The notes under the pieces: generated by a model
Databases searched by the model: none
Told to the model about the DNA's origin: nothing
Seen by the model: the letters and a program-made list of their open reading frames with translations, nothing else
Translations under genes and position numbers: made by a program
Assembly: GCF_030450125.1 (NCBI RefSeq)
Contig: NZ_CP123923.1
Location: 4,712,001-4,776,000 of the forward strand
Reading direction: 5' to 3'
DNA from: Streptomyces sp. WP-1
Lineage (GTDB): Bacteria > Actinomycetota > Actinomycetes > Streptomycetales > Streptomycetaceae
Length of the DNA stretch: 64,000 bases
Shown: positions 12,570-21,394 of the stretch, in pieces
Layout of the letters: each line of letters opens with the position of its first letter
Position numbering within the stretch: position 1 is the stretch's first letter

Positions 12570-13277
12570 CTACTTCTTCAGAGCGGCGAGGAGCGTCGTC
12601 GTCAGCTTCTTCGCGGAGGCGGCGCCGTTGTCGGTGCCCGCCGTGGACAGCACGGTGACCACGGAGCTGCCGGAGCGGGCCGCGACGAGGGTGGTGCCGT
12701 TCTGCCACTTCCCGCTCGTCAGCGTCATCGTGTACGCCTCGTCGCCGAGCCCGGCGGCGGCCTTGCCGGCGACCTTCACCTTGGCGTGCGCGTCGGTGTC
12801 CGTGAACGTGGCGCACCGGGCGGCGACGGCCTCGATCCGCTTCATCGCGTCCTTCGCCTGGGCGGCCGGGAACTCGTCGATCTCCTGGGCGATCTCCTCG
12901 GTCTTCTGCGCGTTCACATAGTCGTTCTGCGCGAACGAGGAGCTGTTCGCGTAGCCGGTCACCTGGATCCAGGACGTGCTCTCCAGATCGACGCAGTCCG
13001 GCTTCGCGGTCTTCCGGGCGGACGTGGAGAGCAGCTTGGCGCCGCTGTCGGCGGTGTTGTCGTCCTCGACGGTGTACCCGGCCGGGAAGGCGGAGGCGGG
13101 GGCCAGCAGCTTCTTCAGCTGGGTGCCCGTGCGCAGGCCGGCGTCCGGGTCCTTCGCCTTGGTCTGTCCGGCGCTCGGGGCGGAGGCGTCCGTGGAGCCG
13201 GTGGAGCAGGCGGTGAGGGCCAGGGGCAGGGCCGCGGTGGCGGCGAGCAGCGCGGCGGCACGGGACGAGAGACGCAT
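12570..13277 (-). CDS. Putative secreted lipoprotein
   Basis: A 235-residue protein with a classic lipoprotein signal: positive MRLSSR, a hydrophobic stretch and lipobox LTAC with the lipidated Cys at residue 24. The mature part has an Ala/Ser/Thr-rich linker and then a compact domain with two spaced Cys (KPDCVDL and ARCATF), which resembles the extracellular sensor/ligand-binding domains found in actinobacterial lipoproteins and some PknH-type kinases. The assignment stops there. It lies 35 bases upstream of the M48 gene on the same strand and is divergent from the methylase-like gene at 13518. Confidence 0.75.
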   Translation of the reverse strand: MRLSSRAAALLAATAALPLALTACSTGSTDASAPSAGQTKAKDPDAGLRTGTQLKKLLAPASAFPAGYTVEDDNTADSGAKLLSTSARKTAKPDCVDLESTSWIQVTGYANSSSFAQNDYVNAQKTEEIAQEIDEFPAAQAKDAMKRIEAVAARCATFTDTDAHAKVKVAGKAAAGLGDEAYTMTLTSGKWQNGTTLVAARSGSSVVTVLSTAGTDNGAASAKKLTTTLLAALKK

Positions 13278-13405
13278 GACAGTCCTTCAGGGCTGGTGGA
13301 ACGGAGAGGTGTGTAGGAGAGGTGTGTACGGCGAGCGGCGTGCCGTACCGCGTCCGGCGCAAGGCCGGACGGATGAGCGTTCGCTGGGTCAATAACAGCA
13401 GAGCG

Positions 13406-13431
13406 TGTGAACCGAGTCAACATCGTTCACA
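13406..13431. promoter_or_regulatory. Inverted repeat, possible operator
   Basis: A perfect 7-bp inverted repeat TGTGAAC-N12-GTTCACA in the divergent region between the lipoprotein gene and the HTH/methylase-like gene. The same TGTGAACAC word recurs three times inside the latter gene. No regulator can be named. Confidence 0.4.
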
Positions 13432-13517
13432 GGGTTCTACAACGAACACGCCGTGAATGCAGGGATCTTGTGTACGCCGGTATGCTCGGCGCAAACGGGA
13501 CGAGGGGAGCGGGGCCG

Positions 13518-15764
13518 GTGCAGGATCAGGCGACAGAGGTGACCGCGGCCGGTATCGCGCGGCTCGCCGGAGTGGGCCGGGCCGCCGTCAGCAACTGGCG
13601 CCGCCGGCACGCCGATTTCCCCAAGCCGGTCGGGGGCACCGAGACCAGCCCCTCCTTCGCGCTCGCCGAGGTCGAGGCGTGGCTGCGCAAGCAGGGGAAA
13701 CTCGCCGAAGTCCCGTTGCGTGAGAGGGTCTGGCAGCTGCTCGCGGGGCATCCCGAGGGCCCGCTCACCGCACTGGTGCACGCCGGGTGCGCGCTGCTGC
13801 TGATCCATGAGCGCCCCACCGTCTGGCTGGCGGCGAGCGCGGGTTCCGACGAGCGCCTGGCCCGGCTGCTGCCGGGCGCGCTGGCGCAGGTGCTGACCCC
13901 CCGGCTCGGAGAGCTGACGGCGGTGCTGCTGCCCGGACTCGGGACGCCGGGCGATGTGAACACGCCGGACGACGCCCAGGCGGCGGACAGGGGATCCACA
14001 GACCCGGGTGTGAACACCGTGCCGACGGGCCCCGGTGTGAACACTCCCGACATCCCCGACGCCTTCGGTACTCCCGGCGCCTCGAACACCCCCGACCCCG
14101 CGGTGGCCCCGGCGAACCCCACCGCCCCCACCACCCCCGCTGTCCCCGCCGCGGACACCCGGCCCCCGTTCCTCCCCTCCGTCCCCCTCCTGCGCGGTGC
14201 CGCCGAACTCGCCGCCGAGGCGGGGGCGCGGCAGGCGTTCGAGTTCCTGCTGGGCCGCCATCTGGACGCCAACCCCCGCCAGTACACGCTCACCCCCGCC
14301 GAACTCGCCGCCCTCATGGCCGACCTGGCCGGTCCCGCCCGTACCGTCCTGGACCCGGCCTGCGGCACCGGCGCCCTGCTGCGGGCCGTGGACACCCGAC
14401 CCGAGCAGTGGCTGCACGCCCAGGACAGCGCCCCCGACCTGGCCGCGCTCACCGCGCTGCGGCTCGCGCTGCACTCGCGCGCCGGCGTGCGCGCCGCCGC
14501 CGGGGACACCCTGCGCGCCGACGCCTTCCCGGAGCTGCGCGCCGACGTCGTGCTGTGCCACCCGCCGTTCAACGAGCGCAACTGGGGCCATGACGAACTC
14601 GCGTACGACCCCCGCTGGGAGTACGGCTTCCCGGCGCGCACCGAGTCCGAGCTGGCCTGGGTGCAGCACGCCCTGGCCCGGCTCGCCGACGGCGGTACGG
14701 CCGTCCTGCTGATGCCCCCGGCCGCCGCCTCCCGCCGCTCCGGGCGCCGGATCCGCGCCGACCTGCTGCGCCGGGGCGCGCTGCGGGCGGTGCTCGCGCT
14801 CCCGGTCGGGGCGGCGCCGCCGTACAACATCCCCCTGCACGTCTGGGTGCTGCGCCGGCCCGAGCGGAACCCGGCCTCGCCCGAGGTGCTGCTCATGGAC
14901 ACCGGGCAGTTCGCCGGGGAGGGGCGCGGCGGCTCGGACTGGGCGGCGGTGCGCGAGGCCGTCCTGGGCGCCTGGCGCGCCTTCACCCGCCCGGGGCGGC
15001 CGGCCGAGCGGCCGGGCCTCGCCCGCTCGGTGCCGGTCATCGAACTCCTCGACGACGACGTGGACCTGGCGCCCGCCCGCCATCTGCCGCCGCCCGCCGT
15101 GGCCGACGGTGCCGAGCAGCTCGCCGCGGTGCGCGAACGCCTCGGCGAGACCCTGCGCCTGACCACCGACCTCACCCCGCCCGCCGCCGACCCGGCCCCG
15201 CCGGTGCGCTGGCCGCTCACCACCATCGGCGAACTGGCGCGCGCCGGCGCACTGGTGATGCGTACCGGGGGCAACGGCGGTCACGCGCGCCTGCCCGTGC
15301 TCACCGACACCGACGTCCTCTCGGCGACCGCGCCCTCGGGTACGCTCCCCGAGAGCGACGAGGCGGCCGTGCTGACCGAGCCGGGCGACGTCGTCGTACC
15401 CGTGCTCGGCGGCGGCTCCGTGGCGCGCGTGATCGAGGAGGCGGCGGCGGGCGCCGCCCTGGGGCGCAACCTCGTCCTGCTGCGTCCCGATCCCACGGCG
15501 CTCGACCCCTGGTTCCTGGCCGGGTTCCTGCGGGGCACCGCCAACAACCGGCAGGCCAGCAGCTACGCCTCCACCGCCACCCGCCTCGATGTGCGCCGCC
15601 TCCAGCTGCCCCGGCTGCCCCTGGAGGAACAGCGGCGCTACGGCGCCCGGTTCCACGCCCTGGACGAGTTCGAGCGGACGCTGCGGCACGCGAGCCGGCT
15701 CGGGGACCAGCTGGTGCGCGGGATGTACGACGGCCTCACGGACGGCACCGTCGCCCCCGACTGA
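13518..15764 (+). CDS. HTH / N6-adenine methylase-like / HsdS-like fusion protein
   Basis: A 748-residue protein with three parts. Residues 1-55 hold a helix-turn-helix (GIARLAGVGRAAVSNWRRRH). A Pro/Thr-rich linker follows (about 150-225). Then comes a gamma-type adenine methyltransferase fold with the SAM motif DPACGTG near 280. Where the catalytic (N/D)PPF tetrad is expected, near 351, it reads HPPF. The C-terminal third (ITTIGEL-type start, PGDVVVPVLGGGSVARV, the final LPRLPLEEQ segment) resembles one half of a type I specificity subunit. No HsdR is nearby. Loss of the catalytic Asn suggests a regulator or DNA-binding protein rather than an active methylase. GTG 13518 follows GAGGGGAGC; an ATG at 13482 is possible. 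Confidence 0.75.
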   Translation: MQDQATEVTAAGIARLAGVGRAAVSNWRRRHADFPKPVGGTETSPSFALAEVEAWLRKQGKLAEVPLRERVWQLLAGHPEGPLTALVHAGCALLLIHERPTVWLAASAGSDERLARLLPGALAQVLTPRLGELTAVLLPGLGTPGDVNTPDDAQAADRGSTDPGVNTVPTGPGVNTPDIPDAFGTPGASNTPDPAVAPANPTAPTTPAVPAADTRPPFLPSVPLLRGAAELAAEAGARQAFEFLLGRHLDANPRQYTLTPAELAALMADLAGPARTVLDPACGTGALLRAVDTRPEQWLHAQDSAPDLAALTALRLALHSRAGVRAAAGDTLRADAFPELRADVVLCHPPFNERNWGHDELAYDPRWEYGFPARTESELAWVQHALARLADGGTAVLLMPPAAASRRSGRRIRADLLRRGALRAVLALPVGAAPPYNIPLHVWVLRRPERNPASPEVLLMDTGQFAGEGRGGSDWAAVREAVLGAWRAFTRPGRPAERPGLARSVPVIELLDDDVDLAPARHLPPPAVADGAEQLAAVRERLGETLRLTTDLTPPAADPAPPVRWPLTTIGELARAGALVMRTGGNGGHARLPVLTDTDVLSATAPSGTLPESDEAAVLTEPGDVVVPVLGGGSVARVIEEAAAGAALGRNLVLLRPDPTALDPWFLAGFLRGTANNRQASSYASTATRLDVRRLQLPRLPLEEQRRYGARFHALDEFERTLRHASRLGDQLVRGMYDGLTDGTVAPD

Positions 15765-15876
15765 TCCCTGACGACCGATCCCTGACAACGGTTTGATACA
15801 TCCCGGATGTGTTGTCGGTGCCGGGCCATATGCTCGATCCACACGCCACCAGGGACTTCGGGCAACAGGAGCAGCC

Positions 15877-16521
15877 ATGCAGGGCCACGGCTACGGACAG
15901 CCGGCCAAGAAGCCGCCGCATCTCGCGGTGCTGGTGCTGCTGCGCGTGCTGTTCGTGGCGGCCGGATTCCTCAGCGTCGGGTTCCTGGCCTGGGCGATGC
16001 TGCTGCGGCTGGCCGCCGTCACCCGCAGGGCCCTGGACTGGGGGCTGTTCGTGGCCGCGCTGCTGGTCGACATCGCCTGCATCGTCCTGGTGGGGAACGA
16101 TCCGTCGGAGGACGCGTCGGGCGTCGGCGGCACCGTCGGCATGTGCCTGGTGCTCGGCACGCTGGTCTCCGTGACCACGTACTACCTCGTCGCGGAGATA
16201 CGCCATTACGGGCGCCTCGGACGGGAGTTCGAGGCCCGGTCCGTACCGGCGTACGGCTACCCGCACCCGGCGACCCCCTCGTACGCCACGCCCGTCATCC
16301 CCGCCATGCCCGCCGCCCCCGCCATCTCCAGGCTGCCCACCCCGCCCCCGACGGCCCCGCACACCCCCGTGCCCGGCCCGCCGCCCGTCGCCCCGCCCCC
16401 GCACCGCCCGGCCCCCGCGCGCATCGACCAGGTGCGGGCCGAACTGGACGAGCTCAGCGACTACCTGCGCAAGCACGACGGGCAGCACGACGGCCGGCCC
16501 GCGGACGGCAGCGGAAGGTGA
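15877..16521 (+). CDS. Small integral membrane protein with proline-rich tail
   Basis: A 214-residue protein. Three hydrophobic segments (about residues 17-43, 53-68 and 83-106) span the membrane. They are followed by a Pro/Ala-rich cytoplasmic tail and a short C-terminal helix (RIDQVRAELDELSDYLRKH). The gene abuts the Ser/Thr kinase gene with the stop codon between the two possible kinase start codons, so the two proteins are probably made together. The tail helix could be an interaction site. There is no recognised domain. Confidence 0.8.
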   Translation: MQGHGYGQPAKKPPHLAVLVLLRVLFVAAGFLSVGFLAWAMLLRLAAVTRRALDWGLFVAALLVDIACIVLVGNDPSEDASGVGGTVGMCLVLGTLVSVTTYYLVAEIRHYGRLGREFEARSVPAYGYPHPATPSYATPVIPAMPAAPAISRLPTPPPTAPHTPVPGPPPVAPPPHRPAPARIDQVRAELDELSDYLRKHDGQHDGRPADGSGR

Positions 16522-16523
16522 CC

Positions 16524-18053
16524 GTGGCGACAGGACGCCTCGTCGCCGGCCGCTACGAACTGTCCACCCTCATCGGCCAGGGCGGCATGGGCCAGGTGTG
16601 GACGGCGTACGACCAGCGGCTCGACCGGCGCGTGGCCGTGAAGCTGCTGCGCCCCGACAAGGTCGCGGGCCAGGAGGCCGACGAGCTGCGCCGCCGCTTC
16701 GAGCGCGAGTGCCGGGTGACCGCCCAGGTCGACCACCCCGGCCTGGTCACCGTGCACGACGCGGGCAGCGAGGGCGAGGAACTGTTCCTCGTCATGCAGT
16801 ACGTGGACGGCGCCGACCTTTCCGACCACCTCGCCGAGCACGACCCCTACCCCTGGCCCTGGGCGGTCGCGGTGGCCGCCCAGCTGTGCGCCGTGCTCAG
16901 CGCCGTGCACGCCGTGCCGATCGTCCACCGCGACCTCAAGCCGCGCAATGTGATGGTCAAGCAGGACGGCCTGGTCACCGTGCTCGACCTGGGCGTGGCC
17001 TCCGTCATGGACACCGACACCACCCGGCTCACCCACACCGGCTCCCCGATCGGCTCGCCCGCCTACATGGCGCCCGAGCAGGCCATGGGCGGCGCGGTCG
17101 GCCCGTACACCGACCTGTACGCGCTCGGGGTGCTGCTGCACGAACTGCTCAGCGGCGACGTGCCGTTCACCGGCGCCACCGCGCTCGGCGTGCTGCACCG
17201 GCACCTGTACGAGCCGCCGCTGCCCGTGCGCCGGATCCGCCCCGAGGTCCCCGAGGCCCTGGAGAGCCTGGTGCTGCGGCTGCTCGCCAAGGACCCGCAG
17301 CACCGGCCGGCCTCCGCGCAGGAGGTGTACGAGCACCTGGCGCCGCTGCTGCCCGCCCGCGGCACCCCCACCGGAGCGCCCCTGGACCCCACGCGCCCCT
17401 TCCTGCGCCCGCACGCCCCCTGGCCGGACCGCGCGCGCACGCCCGCGCCCCGGCCGGCCCCCGCCGCACCGGCGGTCCCGGCCACCGGCAGACCTGATGT
17501 CGCCGCCGCCGTCGACGAGGTCAAGCGCCTGCTGGGGGAGGGCCGGATCACCCAGGCCGTCGACATCCTGGGCGCGATCCTGCCCGCCGCTGCCGAACAG
17601 CACGGTGAGCACTCCCCGGTGGTGCGCACCCTGCGCAAGCAGTACGCGGCGACCCTCATGGACGACGGCCAGTACCGGCGTGCCCTGCCCGAACTGCGCC
17701 GCCTCGCCGACGAACGCGCCGCCGAGGCCGGCCAGGCCGACCCGGCGTCCCTGCGCTTCCGCTACGACGCCGCGCACTGCCTCGAACAGCTGGGCGAGCC
17801 CGCGGCGGCGCTCGCCGAGTACCGCGCCCTGCTGCCGTACTACGAGAACCAGTACGTGTCCGGCGATCCGCAGCAGGCCCACGAGGTCCGCCGGCGCATC
17901 GGCCATCTGCTGCTCGCCCTCGGCGACCGGCCCGCCGCGCACGACACCCTCGCCCGCCTGGTGATGGACGTGGAACGCCTCGGCGGCCCCGGCCACCCGA
18001 TGGCCGTCGAGATCCGCCGCACCCTGCACTGGCTGGGCCAGGTACGCGGGTAG
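16524..18053 (+). CDS. Ser/Thr protein kinase with C-terminal helical repeats
   Basis: A 509-residue Hanks-type kinase. The catalytic domain covers about residues 8-275: Gly-loop GQGGMGQV, Lys in AVKLL, catalytic HRDLKPRN near 136, and SPAYMAPEQ in the activation segment. The magnesium motif is DLG instead of DFG, a substitution seen in several functional kinases. After a Pro-rich linker (about 290-325) the C-terminal 185 residues form tetratricopeptide-like helices (RALPELRRLADERA, AALAEYRALLPYYEN). There is no membrane segment or PASTA domain, so it is predicted to be cytosolic. GTG 16524 is favoured by GGAAGG at 16513-16518; GTG 16518 would overlap the upstream stop. Confidence 0.9.
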   Translation: MATGRLVAGRYELSTLIGQGGMGQVWTAYDQRLDRRVAVKLLRPDKVAGQEADELRRRFERECRVTAQVDHPGLVTVHDAGSEGEELFLVMQYVDGADLSDHLAEHDPYPWPWAVAVAAQLCAVLSAVHAVPIVHRDLKPRNVMVKQDGLVTVLDLGVASVMDTDTTRLTHTGSPIGSPAYMAPEQAMGGAVGPYTDLYALGVLLHELLSGDVPFTGATALGVLHRHLYEPPLPVRRIRPEVPEALESLVLRLLAKDPQHRPASAQEVYEHLAPLLPARGTPTGAPLDPTRPFLRPHAPWPDRARTPAPRPAPAAPAVPATGRPDVAAAVDEVKRLLGEGRITQAVDILGAILPAAAEQHGEHSPVVRTLRKQYAATLMDDGQYRRALPELRRLADERAAEAGQADPASLRFRYDAAHCLEQLGEPAAALAEYRALLPYYENQYVSGDPQQAHEVRRRIGHLLLALGDRPAAHDTLARLVMDVERLGGPGHPMAVEIRRTLHWLGQVRG

Positions 18054-18347
18054 GGCCCTTCTTCCCGGATCAGGTCGGCTCCGAGCGGCGGTCAGGGCCG
18101 CCGCCCTCGGCATGAAGGCCGGCAGCCCGATCTGCCTCGGCATGGAGGCTGAGCGGCGAACTCGCGGGGGTGTGCCGGTGCCCGAAGTCGCGGTGAATCG
18201 TTGGTCGAATGGGTTGGCCGGAGCAGTGCCACTGCCTACCATCGATCACCGCAAGACTTTGTGCGCCCGCCCGTCGCCCGACCACCACCCCAGGCGGAGG
18301 CGCTGGCGCGCCGCACCTGTCCTTGCAATCTCCCCTTGGAGGTCCCC

Positions 18348-19001
18348 TTGCACCGCCGCCGTCGCACCGCGCTCGTCCTCACCGCCGCGATCGCCGCCGC
18401 GGCCCCCCTGCTGACCGCCTGCGGAAACGACGCGCACCCGGGCGCGGCGGCCGTCGTCGGCGGACAGCGGATCACCGTCGCGCAGCTGGAGAACCGGGTC
18501 GGCGAGGTCCGTGACGCCCAGCGGGCCGCGGTGCCCGACCAGGCCCAGTACCAGCAGGTGCTCGCCCAGACCAGCAGCCTCACCCGCGACACCCTGCACA
18601 ACCTGGTCCTGGACCGGGTGATCCACCGGGCCGCGCGGGACGAGGGGATCTCGGTCACCCGCAAGGAGGTCCAGCAGCTGCGCGCGAGCCTGGAGCAGCA
18701 GGCGGGCGGCTCCAAGGGCCTGCGGACCGCCTGGCTCCAGAAGTACGGCATCGCCCCCGCGCACCTGGACGAGAACCTCCGCCTCCAGCTGGAGGCGCAG
18801 AAGCTCGCGGCCCGGCTCGGCACCGACACCACCCAGCCCGCCTTCTGGAAGGCCCTCGCCAAGGCGTCCGGGGAACTGCACATCGACGTCAACCCGCGCT
18901 ACGGCACCTGGGACGTGCAGAAGAGCAGCCGGGCGGACGCGAAGACGCCGTGGGTGCGGGAGGTCACGTCGGTGTCGGCCGGCCAGCCGGTCACGGCCTA
19001 G
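18348..19001 (+). CDS. SurA N-terminal-like lipoprotein
   Basis: A 217-residue exported lipoprotein. It starts at TTG 18348, supported by GGAGG at 18338-18342; RRRR and a hydrophobic run lead to lipobox LTAC. The mature part begins AAVVGGQRITVAQLENRV, the signature beginning of SurA/PrsA-type chaperone N-terminal domains, and continues as a helical domain (DTLHNLVLDRVIHRAA, VTRKEVQQLRASLEQQ). No rotamase domain follows, which is usual for this actinobacterial group. It probably helps fold secreted proteins outside the membrane. It lies just upstream of mazG and the P450 gene. Confidence 0.85.
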   Translation: MHRRRRTALVLTAAIAAAAPLLTACGNDAHPGAAAVVGGQRITVAQLENRVGEVRDAQRAAVPDQAQYQQVLAQTSSLTRDTLHNLVLDRVIHRAARDEGISVTRKEVQQLRASLEQQAGGSKGLRTAWLQKYGIAPAHLDENLRLQLEAQKLAARLGTDTTQPAFWKALAKASGELHIDVNPRYGTWDVQKSSRADAKTPWVREVTSVSAGQPVTA

Positions 19002-19124
19002 ACGGCGGGCCGGTCACGGCGCAGGGCGGCGGGCCGGGGCGGTGTAGGTCGTACGATCACACGACCCGGGTGCCCCTGTGGACAACTGAATCCGCTCGTC
19101 GCGGCGGTGGGTTACTTTCGGATC

Positions 19125-20114
19125 GTGAACGCATCCAGCCCCGCCGCCGGCCCCGGCCGCATCGTCCTCCTCACCACCAGCCACCGCGTCGCCCCCGGCC
19201 TGCTGTCCTGGCCCGCGTGGGAGGCGCTGCGCGCCGCCGACGCCGTGCTGTGCGCGGACGGCGCCCATCCGCAGCTGCCGTATCTGCGGGAGGCCGGTAT
19301 AGAGGTGTCCGAGACGCAGCCCGCGGCGCAGGAGCTGATCGACGCCTGCGCCGGCGGGCGCACGGTGGTGGTCGTGGCGACGGGTGAGGGAGAGCCCGCC
19401 CTCACCGACGGCCTGGCCCGGCTGGCCGGCTCCGGCCGGGTCCGGATGCCCGAGCTGGAGCTGCTGCCCGCCTCGTACGACCTGCCCGGCGCCCGGCTGC
19501 TGGACCTCGTCCAGGTCATGGACCGCATCCGCGTCGAGTGCCCCTGGTCCTCCCGGCAGACCCACGAGGGCCTGGCCAAGTACGGCATCGAGGAGGCGTA
19601 CGAACTGGTCGAGGCGATCGAGGCCGGCGACCGCGAGGAACTGCGCGAGGAGCTGGGCGACGTCCTGCTCCAGGTCGTCTTCCACGCCCGGATCGCCGAG
19701 GAGCACCCGGAGACGCCGTTCTCCGTCGACGACGTGGCGGGCGGCATCGTCGCCAAGCTCATCCACCGCCACCCCCATGTCTTCGGCGACGCGGTGGCGG
19801 AGACCCCGGAGGACGTCAAGGCGCACTGGCTGCGCACCAAGGCCGAGGAGAAGCGCCGCACCTCGGTCACCGAGGGCATCCCCCTCGGCCAGCCCGGCCT
19901 CGCCCTCGCCGCCAAGCTCGCCTCCCGCGCCCGCACCGCCGGTCTCGATGTCCCCCTGCCCCAGGGCGACGGCATCGGGTACGCCCTGCTCGCCCTCGCC
20001 GCCCGGGCCGAAGCAGCCGGCACGGACCCCGAGACCGCTCTGCGCGCCGCGGCCCGGACGTACCGGGACGCGATACGGAGGGCGGAGGGGTTGCCGGATA
20101 CCGTCGAGGAGTGA
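19125..20114 (+). CDS. mazG: Nucleoside triphosphate pyrophosphohydrolase MazG
   Basis: About 329 residues. The MazG domain (residues about 130-300) shows the all-alpha NTP-pyrophosphatase motif: CPWSSRQTHEGLAKYGIEEAYELVEAI, then EELREELGDVLLQVVFHA, supplying the EExxE and ExxD metal ligands, and HPHVFGD. The first 120 residues resemble a degenerate tetrapyrrole-methylase-like N-terminal domain, as in YabN-type fusions. It hydrolyses (d)NTPs to monophosphates and cleanses the nucleotide pool. GTG 19125 or 19107 may be the start. Its last four bases overlap the GTG of the P450 gene, an unusual and tight coupling. Confidence 0.92.
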   Translation: MNASSPAAGPGRIVLLTTSHRVAPGLLSWPAWEALRAADAVLCADGAHPQLPYLREAGIEVSETQPAAQELIDACAGGRTVVVVATGEGEPALTDGLARLAGSGRVRMPELELLPASYDLPGARLLDLVQVMDRIRVECPWSSRQTHEGLAKYGIEEAYELVEAIEAGDREELREELGDVLLQVVFHARIAEEHPETPFSVDDVAGGIVAKLIHRHPHVFGDAVAETPEDVKAHWLRTKAEEKRRTSVTEGIPLGQPGLALAAKLASRARTAGLDVPLPQGDGIGYALLALAARAEAAGTDPETALRAAARTYRDAIRRAEGLPDTVEE

Positions 20115-21394
20115 CCGACCAGCTTCCCCCCGATGACACCGTCCCCGCCGCTCCCGAGCTGTTCACCTGGGAGTTCGCGGCCGACCCCTACCCGGCGTAC
20201 GCGTGGCTGCGCGAGCACGCGCCCGTGCGGCGGACCCGGTTGCCCAGCGGGGTGGAGGCATGGCTGGTCACGCGGTACGCGGACGCCCGGCAGGCGCTCG
20301 CCGACCAGCGGCTCAGCAAGAACCCGGCGCATCACGACGAGCCCGAGCACGCCAAGGGCAAGACCGGCATCCCCGGCGAGCGCAAGGCCGAGCTGATGAC
20401 GCACCTGCTGAACATCGACCCGCCGGACCACACCCGGCTGCGCCGACTGGTCAGCAAGGCGTTCACCCCCCGCCGGGTCGCCGAGTTCGCGGACCGGGTG
20501 CAGGAGCTGACCGACGACCTCATCGACCGGTTCGCCGAGCGCGGCTCGGCCGACCTCATCCACGAGTTCGCCTTCCCGCTCCCTATCTACGCCATCTGCG
20601 ACCTGCTCGGCGTCCCGCGCGAGGACCAGGACGACTTCCGGGACTGGGCGGGCATGATGATCCGGCACGGGGGAGGGCCCCGGGGCGGTGTCGCCCGGTC
20701 GGTGAAGAAGATGCGCGGCTACCTCGCCGAGCTGATCCACAAGAAGCGCGAGGCGCTGCCCGCCGAGCCCGCGCCCGGCGAGGACCTGATCTCCGGCCTC
20801 ATCCGCGCCTCCGACCACGGCGAGCACCTCACCGAGAACGAGGCCGCGGCGATGGCCTTCATCCTTCTCTTCGCCGGCTTCGAGACCACCGTCAACCTGA
20901 TCGGCAACGGCACCTACGCCCTGCTCACCCACCCCGAGCAGCGCCACCGCCTCCAGGCGGCCCTCGCCCGCGGCGACGAGGAGCTGCTCGCGACCGGCGT
21001 GGAGGAACTGCTGCGCTACGACGGCCCGGTGGAGCTGGCCACCTGGCGGTTCGCCACCGAGCCGCTCACCATCGGCGGCCAGGACATCGCGCCCGGCGAC
21101 CCGGTGCTCGTCGTACTGGCCGCCGCCGACCGGGACCCGGAGCGGTTCGCGGACCCGGACACACTGGACCTCGGCCGGCGGGACAACCAGCACCTCGGGT
21201 ACGGACACGGCATCCACTACTGCCTGGGCGCCCCGCTCGCCCGTCTGGAGGGGCAGACCGCGCTGGCCACCCTGCTGACCCGGCTGCCCGACCTGCGGCT
21301 CGCCGCCGAACCGGACGAGCTGCGCTGGCGCGGCGGGCTCATCATGCGGGGCCTGCGCACCCTGCCGGTGGAGTTCACCCCGCCCGCTCAGTAG
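20111..21394 (+). CDS. Cytochrome P450, CYP107 type
   Basis: A 427-residue soluble P450. The I-helix oxygen-binding stretch is LLFAGFETTVN near residue 260, the ExxR pair is in EELLR, and the heme Cys lies in GYGHGIHYCLG near 370. The usual Phe at the start of the heme motif is replaced by Tyr. Position and neighbours match S. coelicolor CYP107U1 (SCO3099, from memory), a P450 beside the rpf genes linked to sporulation in related streptomycetes. The substrate is unknown. Translation is coupled to mazG by a GTGA overlap, and no ferredoxin gene is adjacent. The 3' end overlaps the convergent DUF899 gene by seven bases. Confidence 0.93.
   Translation: MTDQLPPDDTVPAAPELFTWEFAADPYPAYAWLREHAPVRRTRLPSGVEAWLVTRYADARQALADQRLSKNPAHHDEPEHAKGKTGIPGERKAELMTHLLNIDPPDHTRLRRLVSKAFTPRRVAEFADRVQELTDDLIDRFAERGSADLIHEFAFPLPIYAICDLLGVPREDQDDFRDWAGMMIRHGGGPRGGVARSVKKMRGYLAELIHKKREALPAEPAPGEDLISGLIRASDHGEHLTENEAAAMAFILLFAGFETTVNLIGNGTYALLTHPEQRHRLQAALARGDEELLATGVEELLRYDGPVELATWRFATEPLTIGGQDIAPGDPVLVVLAAADRDPERFADPDTLDLGRRDNQHLGYGHGIHYCLGAPLARLEGQTALATLLTRLPDLRLAAEPDELRWRGGLIMRGLRTLPVEFTPPAQ

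Noticed and set aside
13401..13517. Promoter TTGTGT/TATGCT before the methylase-like gene
   Set aside because: The two hexamers are only seven bases apart, too close for a sigma-70-type promoter.
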